The notes beneath the pieces are model-generated. The model ran no database searches. It was not told the origin of the DNA and saw nothing but the letters and a program-made list of their open reading frames with translations. From NCBI RefSeq assembly GCF_031583025.1, contig NZ_CP134062.1, positions 4,154,001 to 4,218,000 of the forward strand: a stretch of DNA of 64,000 nt, written 5' to 3'. This DNA is from Mycobacterium sp. Z3061 (GTDB lineage Bacteria; Actinomycetota; Actinomycetes; Mycobacteriales; Mycobacteriaceae). The translations under genes were made by a program, and so were the position numbers. Positions 44,415-52,700 of this stretch are shown piece by piece. The stretch's first letter is position 1; the number at the start of each line of letters is the position of its first letter.

Positions 44415-44797
44415 TCCACGATTGAACAACGTAGCGGTGACATGTAGTCAAGATTCGCACTAGCACCGTCGTCGCAACTCGCTGGCTCAGTTGGCTCACC
44501 GACTTTGTTGCGCCGCCCGCGGCGGAAGCTGTCAGGTCTTTCCACTCACCTGAAGGCGGGGCGGGGCTGCTGATGACTTCCACCCAGCACGTGGCCGTGA
44601 AGAACCGGGTGACACGGAAATGCGCAACATGGCCCATACGCGCCGCCCCGGCGGACAACCCCGCTTATGCATGGCGAGCTACATAAAAGGCGGGACGATT
44701 TGCACCGACGGTATTTCTCGGCGGGGCAGGGCTGCCCGAACCTTGAATTGGCTTAGCCTCGCAGATACTCGATGACTTCGCGGAAGGAGGGAACGTC
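44415..44797. promoter_or_regulatory. 383-base divergent intergenic region with a possible promoter
   Basis: No convincing gene. An 85-codon minus-strand frame (44401-44658) lacks any recognisable motif and was not called. Near the right end TTGAAT (44743-44748) and GATACT (44764-44769), 15 bases apart, could be a promoter for the ankyrin-like gene. A strong ribosome site GGAAGGAGGG (about 44782-44791) lies 6 bases before its ATG. Confidence 0.35.
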
Positions 44798-45541
44798 ATG
44801 ACTGTGCCAGAGAACGCACCGACCGACGAACCCTTCGTGTGGCGCGGGATACTCGACCCTGACCTGTTGTTCGACGACGACGTGTCGGCGAGTCATGAAT
44901 GTGCCGATGCGGCCAAAGTAGGTGACTGGGCAACAGTATTCGAACTGCTCGACGACGACGAACTACACGTGGACATCAATGGGTGGCGGCCCGGCGGGAC
45001 CACCTGGTTCACCGTCTTGCACCAAGCCGCTTGGCACGGCGCACCCAACGAAGTCGCCGCCGAACTAATCCAACGTGGCGCCTTGAAGTCACTCACCGAC
45101 GCACGGGGACGCACCGCCCACGACATCCGGTGCGAACGGGACCTCAAGGCGGATCACCCCAAAGACATTGCCGCACAACAGCGCAAATCGCTCATTCTGC
45201 GCACGCGCTATCTCAAGCCACCGCCTTCTCCCCTGGCGCGATACGAGGTCCGCGCGCTCGAGTGGCACCTCGCCGAAGTCATCGACAGCCGCATCTGCGG
45301 CGTGCTCTACGACGGCCGCGATCCGCAACGAGTCCTGCGATACCCTCCCGTGGAGATCTTGCATGAGGTACCGGGCCAACGCATATGGTTCCCCGTGCCC
45401 GGGATGTACGGGGGCTTCGACATCACGTTGGTGCAGAACCGTCTCGATGTGAAGAGTTGGTGCCGCGTTGTGGGCGGTTCGGGACAGGCACATGTGGTCA
45501 CGACGCAAGGCGCGATTCTGGTCGATGAAGGATTCGTGTAA
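44798..45541 (+). CDS. Ankyrin-repeat-like protein
   Basis: 247 residues from ATG 44798 with a strong AAGGAGGG ribosome site. Residues about 33-110 look like two to three ankyrin-type units: ADAAKVGDWATVFELLDDD, then TTWFTVLHQAAWHGAPNEVA with LIQRGALKSLTDARGRTAHD. The rest, with residues FDITLVQNRLDVKSWCRVVGG near the end, is not recognised. No signal peptide, so cytoplasmic. It could mediate protein contact. Isolated between a NERD helicase and a secreted DUF732 gene; no operon partner evident. Confidence 0.75.
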   Translation: MTVPENAPTDEPFVWRGILDPDLLFDDDVSASHECADAAKVGDWATVFELLDDDELHVDINGWRPGGTTWFTVLHQAAWHGAPNEVAAELIQRGALKSLTDARGRTAHDIRCERDLKADHPKDIAAQQRKSLILRTRYLKPPPSPLARYEVRALEWHLAEVIDSRICGVLYDGRDPQRVLRYPPVEILHEVPGQRIWFPVPGMYGGFDITLVQNRLDVKSWCRVVGGSGQAHVVTTQGAILVDEGFV

Positions 45542-45671
45542 TCCGGGCAGCAAACCCCTGCACAGCTGTTCGACTTCCTCGTTCGCCGACCCCTGCGCCT
45601 TTCGCTGTCGGGATTTTCTTGTCGGTGGCCAATCGTATTCTTTGCTCCTCGGCGCAATGCGAGGGGGAAAA

Positions 45672-46013
45672 ATGCGCGGACGTGGGGTTATTGCGGGAGT
45701 GCTCGCAACATGCGGGACATTGGCGTTGTCGGGGCCGGCTCGGGCCGACCAGTACGACTTCATCTCCGAGCTGGACAACTCGGGGGTGAGCTATGCGTCG
45801 ATCACCGACATGATCGGTATCGGCAAGGAGCTCTGCCACGACCTCCGAAACGACGTGTCACCTTCCTTGGTGCTCGGCAAGCTACGCAGGACGGGTTTCG
45901 CACCGACCGAGGCGGCGATCATCCTGACCGCGGCCGTGAACAACTTGTGTCCGGACACCAAGTCCTTGGTTGTCGCCTGGGCACGTGGGAACGGCTATAC
46001 CGGTCCGGCGTGA
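45672..46013 (+). CDS. Secreted DUF732 protein
   Basis: 113 residues from ATG 45672 with GAGGGGG upstream. Signal peptide with VLATCGTLALSGPARA-DQ cleavage. The mature chain has DFISELDNSGVSYAS and GKELCHDLRN ... NNLCPDTKSL, the two-cysteine signature of DUF732, a small helical mycobacterial secreted family. A longer frame from 45468 runs through the preceding gene and was not used. Function unknown. It is a typical mycobacterial core-type gene at the edge of the helicase island. Confidence 0.87.
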   Translation: MRGRGVIAGVLATCGTLALSGPARADQYDFISELDNSGVSYASITDMIGIGKELCHDLRNDVSPSLVLGKLRRTGFAPTEAAIILTAAVNNLCPDTKSLVVAWARGNGYTGPA

Positions 46014-46143
46014 GGGTCTAGACGAGCCGAGCTAGCCAAGGCGCTATCTGGGCCATGCGGGTGCGGTTTCATCGAACCTGTGTCTCCCCCCGTTCGCTAC
46101 GCTCCCCAGGTCAACGACGGCTCGCCCGGAAAGGTCGGAGGAC

Positions 46144-48192
46144 GTGACCACTGGCTTCGAGGATGCTGCGACGGCGGTCCTCCGGCAGGCACTGGGACCT
46201 TCAGCGGAGTTCCGCGACGGCCAGTTGGACGCCATCGAGGCCGTGGTTGAACAACGCAGCCGCCTTCTGGTCGTGCAGCGCACCGGCTGGGGCAAGAGCG
46301 CGGTCTACTTCGTCGCCACCCGCTTGCTGCGGGATAGGGGTGCAGGCACCACCATCATCGTCTCGCCGCTGTTGGCGCTCATGCGCGACCAGATCGAGGC
46401 GGCCTCTCGGCTGCATCTGAACGCAGTGACGATCAACAGCAGCAACACCGAAGACTGGGATCGAATCGAGCAGGACCTGCTGCGCGGAGCGGTAGACCTG
46501 CTGTTGGTGTCCCCAGAACGATTCAACAATGCCGACTTCAGGGACCGGCTCCTCGGGCCGCTGAGCCGCAGCGCCGGACTTCTCGTGATCGATGAGGCGC
46601 ACTGCATCAGCGACTGGGGTCACGACTTTCGCCCGGACTACCGCCGTCTCGTCCGAGTGCTCGAGTTCATGCCACCCGGACTTCCTGTGCTGTGCACAAC
46701 CGCGACCGCGAATGACCGCGTGGTCGACGACATTCGCCATCAGCTGGGTGCCGGCCTCAAGTGGATCCGCGGCAGCCTCGACCGCGAGAGCTTGTCGCTG
46801 TCTGCGGTCAGGATCCCCACGATTGTGGAACGGCTGGCGTGGCTTGCTCACTGGATACCGCGCATGTCAGGGTCCGGCATTGTCTACTGCCTTACCGTCG
46901 CAGACACCGCGCGAGTAGCAGAGTGGTTGAACAGCAGGGGAATTCCAGCCGCGGCTTACTCGGGTGAGACAGATCCAGAACGACGACTGGAGATCGAGAA
47001 GCAACTCAAGTCGAATGACCTCAAGGTTGTCGCGGCCACCTCGGCGCTCGGCATGGGGTTTGACAAACCCGATCTGGCCTTCGTGATTCACTTTCAGTCA
47101 CCCGACTCCCCCGTGGCGTACTACCAGCAAGTGGGACGCGCGGGCCGCGCCGTTGAGCATGCCGAAGTGGTGTTGCTGTGGAGTGAGCGAGATGAGGACA
47201 TCTGGCAGTACTTTCTCGAGCATGGACTACCTGTCCAATGGCATGCCGAGCAGGTCGTCGAATATCTAGAGGCAGAAGGCGATTGGGTCGGACAACGTGA
47301 GATCGAGTTGAACGTCAACATGCCCAGCTCGCGGATCGCCGGGCTACTCAAGGTGCTCGATGTCGAAGGTGCCGTCGAAAAGGAACGGTCAAAGTACCGT
47401 CGCACGCTACGCCCGTGGACTTTCGATACCGCGCGGATCGAGCGGGTCAGGGAGGCTCGACTGGCGGAGCAGCAAGCCATGAGGGATTACGCGACCACGT
47501 CAGGATGCCGCATGGCCTTCCTGCGAAATGTACTCGACGATAACGCCGTCAGTCCTTGCGGCCGGTGTGATAACTGCACGGGTAACCGATACGACCGAAA
47601 GACGGATGCGAATTTGGTCGGGCAAGCACTGAGCTTCATCAGGCGGCGACCGATCGTCATCGAGCCTCGCAAGGCCTGGGTGGGACATCGGCGAGGCAGG
47701 ATCGGAAATCTTCTCGAGCCCGGCCGCTCCTTGTGCTATCTCACCGACCCAGGCTGGGGCGACCAGTTGGTTGAGGCCAAGCGCGGCGATCGGCCGCTCA
47801 GCAATGAGCTTGTCGAGGCCTCAGCCGCGCTCATCGACGAATGGATACCGGGTTTCAACGGGACCGTTGTCGGCGTGCCCAGTCTCGTTCCCAACCGGAC
47901 GCTGGTCGAGAACTTCGCGGGCCGACTAGCCGAACTCCTCCACGTGCGGATTTCCGACTGCCTGGTCAAGCTGCGCCACAACGCTCCCCAGAAGCTGATG
48001 GAGAACAGCGCCCAACAGCTCCGCAACGTCGATGGTGTATTCGGGATCCGTGGGAAGGCACCGACCGGTCCGATCTTGCTTGTCGACGACGTGGTGGACT
48101 CACGGTGGACAATGACCGTACTGGGTGGCCTGCTGCTGGCAGCGGGTAGCGGGCCCATCTATCCGTTCACCGTGGGCAAGACAAAGGGATGA
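46144..48192 (+). CDS. RecQ-family helicase fused to a ComFC-like phosphoribosyltransferase domain
   Basis: 682 residues from GTG 46144 (VTTGFEDAAT). RecQ motifs: RTGWGKS Walker A at 46-52 (Trp where Gly or Met is common), VSPLLALMRDQ, DEAHCISDWGHDFRPDY (DEAH at 150-153), ALGMGFDKPDL and QQVGRAGRA. The zinc region is GCRMAFLRNVL ... CGRCDNC, with winged-helix character before and after. Beyond it, residues about 600-682 form a PRPP-binding-type domain with ILLVDDVVDSRWTMTV (the DD-x-x-x-[ST] loop, here with Ser-Arg), as in ComFC of competence systems. Translation is coupled by 4 bases to DprA. Probable role: handling single-stranded or damaged foreign DNA. Confidence 0.88.
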   Translation: MTTGFEDAATAVLRQALGPSAEFRDGQLDAIEAVVEQRSRLLVVQRTGWGKSAVYFVATRLLRDRGAGTTIIVSPLLALMRDQIEAASRLHLNAVTINSSNTEDWDRIEQDLLRGAVDLLLVSPERFNNADFRDRLLGPLSRSAGLLVIDEAHCISDWGHDFRPDYRRLVRVLEFMPPGLPVLCTTATANDRVVDDIRHQLGAGLKWIRGSLDRESLSLSAVRIPTIVERLAWLAHWIPRMSGSGIVYCLTVADTARVAEWLNSRGIPAAAYSGETDPERRLEIEKQLKSNDLKVVAATSALGMGFDKPDLAFVIHFQSPDSPVAYYQQVGRAGRAVEHAEVVLLWSERDEDIWQYFLEHGLPVQWHAEQVVEYLEAEGDWVGQREIELNVNMPSSRIAGLLKVLDVEGAVEKERSKYRRTLRPWTFDTARIERVREARLAEQQAMRDYATTSGCRMAFLRNVLDDNAVSPCGRCDNCTGNRYDRKTDANLVGQALSFIRRRPIVIEPRKAWVGHRRGRIGNLLEPGRSLCYLTDPGWGDQLVEAKRGDRPLSNELVEASAALIDEWIPGFNGTVVGVPSLVPNRTLVENFAGRLAELLHVRISDCLVKLRHNAPQKLMENSAQQLRNVDGVFGIRGKAPTGPILLVDDVVDSRWTMTVLGGLLLAAGSGPIYPFTVGKTKG

Positions 48193-49148
48193 GAATGCTC
48201 GACGAAAAAGACCTCGCCGCGCTGGCACTGACCAGCCGCTTGGTCGAGTCGGCAACGAAACCTCTATCCGCACGGGAATTTTGGGCGCTGCGCCGAGTCG
48301 CTGAACCATCGACGCTGCATGGAATGACCGCGACCGAGATCGCCGCCGAGCTGTCAATGCCCAGCGATGACGCCGAGCGGATCGCCAGGCTGTTCGACCG
48401 CGCCGCTGGCCTCGCAATCGCGCTCGAAAAGCTGGACCACTCTGGGATCTGGACGATCACCGGGGTCGGCGAACGCTACCCCGAGCGGCTGCGAACCCGG
48501 CTTCGTGATTCCGCACCTGCGGTGCTGCACGGCGTGGGCGACGCCTCAATACTCGACACCGACGGTGTCGGCGTGGTCGGCTCCCGGGATATCTCGGCCG
48601 ACGGCTCGCAGGTCGCCCGGGAAATCGCTCAAAGTGCAGTGCAATCGGGGTTACCCGTCGTTTCCGGTGCGGCACGCGGCGTCGACGGGGACGCGATGAA
48701 CGCCGCATTCCAGGCGGGCGGCCAGGTCGTTGGCGTACTCGCGGACGCCCTGGAGCGCGCTGTTACCCGCCGCGGCACCCGGCGCGGTGTGGCTGGCGGT
48801 CAAATCTGCCTGGTGACGCCATACATGCCCAGCGCGGCGTTCTCTGTTAGCAATGCGATGGGGCGCAACAAGATCATCTACGGTTTGTCGCGCTGCACGA
48901 TTGTGGTTGCCAGCGAACACGAAACGGGTGGTACCTGGGCGGGTGCCACCGACGCCCTCAGGAATGGGTACGGTCGCGTTGCCTCGTGGATCGGGCCGGG
49001 CAGTGGCCCGGGCAACAGTGTCCTCGTCCAACGTGGTGCCACCGAACTGTCCGACGTCAACCGCCTCGGTGAATTGCTGCACGAATCCGTTGCGCCCCCA
49101 GCCGAGAAGACGGAGGCGCTCGGAGATCAACTGACGTTCGGGATTTGA
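48189..49148 (+). CDS. dprA: DprA/Smf-like DNA-processing protein
   Basis: 319 residues. Start ATG 48189 overlaps the RecQ stop by 4 bases; MLDEKD at 48195 is a second choice. The DprA Rossmann core is clear: GVVGSRDISADGSQVARE, GLPVVSGAARGVDGDAMNAA, NKIIYGLSRCTIVVASEHET. The ~60-residue N-terminal segment may be the usual SAM-like helices, and the C-terminus lacks the long winged helix of competence DprA. DprA loads RecA on incoming single-stranded DNA, and DprA-like proteins also occur in defence loci. Coupling to a RecQ-ComFC fusion mirrors the ComFA, ComFC and DprA partners of transformation. Confidence 0.9.
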   Translation: MRMLDEKDLAALALTSRLVESATKPLSAREFWALRRVAEPSTLHGMTATEIAAELSMPSDDAERIARLFDRAAGLAIALEKLDHSGIWTITGVGERYPERLRTRLRDSAPAVLHGVGDASILDTDGVGVVGSRDISADGSQVAREIAQSAVQSGLPVVSGAARGVDGDAMNAAFQAGGQVVGVLADALERAVTRRGTRRGVAGGQICLVTPYMPSAAFSVSNAMGRNKIIYGLSRCTIVVASEHETGGTWAGATDALRNGYGRVASWIGPGSGPGNSVLVQRGATELSDVNRLGELLHESVAPPAEKTEALGDQLTFGI

Positions 49149-49728
49149 GGACCCACGCCTGGCGCATTAATCATGTTGCGACCATGCCAAGATCCCGACG
49201 AGCATTTAGTTGCGTCCACCGAAGGTGTTGTCCGAGTGGGGCCAACGGGTGTAAGCGGCTGACGGGCCCGCCCCCTCCACGAGCGTTTATCCCTCACCCG
49301 GAAGCTTCGTAGGGAGACCGAACGAGATGGTCGCATCCGTGAATCGTCGTGTGAGTTGGCGCCTCAAAGAGGTCGTACCAGGAGCTCATTCCCTCACGTA
49401 GCGGTACACCTCTCTGCCCCAACAGAACTCGTGCTCTAGCGAAAGACAAGCCGCAAAACGAAGACCTCAGCCCGTCTCCGACCGCGGATCAACCCGGACA
49501 TCTGAATAACACGACACATCCTGCCTGCGCATCATCTTGCACGTGGTACAAACCTAATTCATATGTGTCGTACGTTCGGTGCCTCCCACGGTAAGAATCG
49601 GTTCAACTTGTCGTCTCCTTTCGTTATCGTCGGGCGTGCGTACACCTGACATCAACTTGTCTGCGGAGGTTTACGCAAGCGGCCGATGGGTTTCCGTGTG
49701 CCGGCCAACGCGAAGAACGGAGGAGCTC
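49149..49728. other. 580-base intergenic region with a possible HTH-gene remnant
   Basis: No full gene. A 24-codon frame at 49327-49401 is listed separately. Two AT-richer stretches near 49500-49570 and 49600-49640 may hold the promoter of the helicase operon, including GTACAAACC near 49548 and TTCATATGTGTCGTACG near 49558. The true start of the next gene (ATG 49729) is preceded by CGGAGGAGC. The region separates the RecQ/DprA pair from the large operon. Confidence 0.4.
49327..49401 (+). pseudogene. Possible N-terminal remnant of a small helix-turn-helix protein
   Basis: ATG 49327 with TAGGGAGACC upstream reads MVASVNRRVSWRLKEVV and stops after 24 codons. This resembles the first residues of a small Cro/CI-type protein found beside actinobacterial integrases (M-A-x-x-I-N-R-R-V-S-W-R-L-R-E-V-M), as I remember it. 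The rest of such a gene is missing. Could equally be a short chance frame. Confidence 0.3.
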
Positions 49729-52700
49729 ATGACCGAGTCACACGTGCGCTTACCTCCTGCTGCCGAGGCCGTACACCGTCTGCTAGCGGAACTCGGACCG
49801 TTGCCCCCAGTCACGCTCCGAGAACGGCTCCGGTCAGTCGGCTTCAATCAACCAATCGAACGACTGAGCCAACTCTCCGACCGGTTCCCCAGCCACTTTT
49901 GTCTGACTGCCGAGGGGTTGCTGTCCCTCGCATCCGTTGGAGGGCGCAACACCGAGGACAATTTGGAGGAACAACCTCATGAATCCAACTGGTACACGCC
50001 GACAACGGTGAGCCGAGTCCATCCGGACCGTATCGCTGTGCTGGATCTCGAGACTACAGGGCTCAACCCCACGAAGGACTTCATCTCCGAGGTTGCCCTC
50101 GTCCGCCTGGACGGCCAGCCCATCATCCATTTTGCAGTGCAGTTCCCCGGTAGTGCCGAAATACGAAGCGAAAAGCCAGAACTCGCGTTCAGTGTCAGTG
50201 AGGCCATACACCGCCTCAACGCGGCGATGGGGAGCATCGACGTTGTCATAGGTCACAACTTGCTTGGATTCGACCTGCCGTTTTTGAGAGAAGCGGCGCA
50301 ACGTGCCCAAGCCGACCAGCTACGGGCGCCGGCATGCGTTGACAGCATCCACCTTGCGGTACTAGCCGACGTTTCAATGCCGAATCGCTCGCTCGCGGAT
50401 TTGACATTGAAATTCGACATCGAAAACCCTGATGCCCATCGAGCGCTCGCGGACGCGACGGCAACGGCCGCCGTTGTCCGCCGGCTAATTGAAGGCATCG
50501 ACGTCAACGAGGCCAATTGGCAACTGGCCATTGGTGTTCTGGAAGCATTTGATCATCCCCTCATCGCCTTGATGCCACCGCTAGCCTCGATTCCGGAGCT
50601 TGCTACGCTGACCCGCGAGGTCGATCCACTGCTGGCGCCGTCGTCACCGGCAGCCCCTGATGCATGGTCAGCGACGCGCGACGATCTTGCCTTCCTTCGC
50701 GAGGGACGCGGGCTCCGAGCCCGACCCGCCCAGCGTGAAATGGCGCAAGCTGTAGCCGAAGTCTTCGATGGGAGCGGGCTCCTCGCGGTCGAGGCACCGA
50801 CCGGAACGGGTAAGTCGCTGGCCTATCTGCTGCCAGCGTTGGCTCGTGCATCCCGCCCCAACCAGCCGGTCATCGTCGCGACGGCAACCAAGGCGCTGCA
50901 GGGACAACTCCGCGAAGAAGCTGGCCGCCTTCAACGAGAAGGTCGGCTGAGAGCGCCCTTCCGGCAGATCCAGGGCGTGGGAAATTATGTATGCACACGC
51001 GAACTCGAGGACGCCCTTTCCGACCGGGACTCCTCCGGTCTGGCGCTGGCCGTCGCAATACGGGCAATCGCTTCGTCCCCGACCGGGACCTGGGATGACG
51101 TCACCGACGACATCGTCCGATTCAGAGATGCGCGTTATGCGCGGACACGGGCTCGCGTTAGAACCAATGCGGGCGGGTGCGATAGAACGCATTGCACCTG
51201 GGCAGAGGTCTGCCCGCTTATGCAGCAGATCAAGGGCATTGACAAGACCCCCGGGGTGGTCTCGGTCAACCATGCACTTATTGCGAGTTGGGTCGGTAAC
51301 CAGGGAGCCGGTGCTCGCGTCCCTGGCGACGTTCTCGCCGACGGGCGCGCGGATCTCGTTTTTGACGAGGCGCACGCCTTAGAAGACAGCTTGACCGCCG
51401 CCTGGACCGAGAGGGTCGATGCGTTAGAACTCCAGATACTCGCCAACGGCTTGTCGCTGCGTTCGAAGTTGATGCGTGAGGTTCGTTCGCGCACCGGAGG
51501 GAGTGATCATGCGCCTCAAGCCATTCAGGCTCTCGGGATCGCAACCGGACAATTACGCACCAGTGCTACGAAATTCGCCCACGCAATCAGCACCTATCTG
51601 CACGAATACGCCGGCAAGTCGGACTCTGTCGTGCTGCGTTCCGGCATCGTGAACAATCGCCCTGAATTCAGAGGCCTCCGGCAGGCAGCAACTCAGGTGC
51701 GTATCGGGCTGATTCAGCTCGCGAAAGCAGTCACCACCCTTCGTCATTCGCTTGGTGACGCCGCAGGGACAGGCTCGGCGCGGCGTCGCCTTCACGGATA
51801 CGCCGACCGCCTAGATGCCGCGATAACTTTGCTTGACACTCTGCATGAGCTGCCCGACGACCACTTGTGGGTGTACCGCGTTACTGCGGAGCCGGATGAT
51901 CCCGAAGCGTGGACTTATGAGCGATTGCCCATCCAAGTCTTTCCGCAGTTTCAGCAATCAGTAGTCGATCGCACCCACTCAACTGTCCTGTGCTCCGCGA
52001 CGTTGACGGTCCAACACCGCTTCGACTACCTCGCATCCAGATTAGGAATCCGCATCGACCCCGAGCCCGCCGAGGGCACGTTCCGAGCTCTGACGCTGAG
52101 GTCTCCGTTCGACTACGCGAAGAACTCCTTGGTGATATTGACCAATCATCTGCCCGTGCCGATCCCCTCGAATGAGCGGGAGTTCTGTGAGGAGATGGCG
52201 GCGGACCAAACTGGATTTCTATCCCTCTCCGGCGGCAAGACTCTCAGCCTTTTCACCTCGCGAGTGCGTATGGAGAGCATAGCGGCACAGGTGAGGACGT
52301 GGACAGCCGAATTGGCGGAAAGAGGCGTCGCGCTGCTCGTCCAGAATGAGCAAGGCCGGTCGCAAATCTCCCACCGATTCCGAAACGAACCCGGAACTGT
52401 TCTGTATGGCTTGAAATCTTACTGGGAAGGCTTCGACGCGCCAGGCGAGACACTCTCCTACCTCTTCCTCGAAAAGCCTCCATACCCACATCCGGACAAT
52501 CCCTTAATTGCCGCCAGGCAACGTGCAATCGCAGAACGAGGCGGAGACCCCTTCATCGACTACGTATTGCCCATGACCGCGATGCAATTCACCCAAGGGT
52601 TTGGTCGGCTGATCCGTTCCGAGGACGACCGGGGCGCCGCGTTCGTATGCGACCGTAGATTGCACGCGCCGACGCAAGCGCAGCGCGTGATCCTCGGATC

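Noticed and set aside
44401..44658. An 85-codon minus-strand frame upstream of the NERD helicase
   Set aside because: No recognisable domain, and it overlaps the helicase start region.
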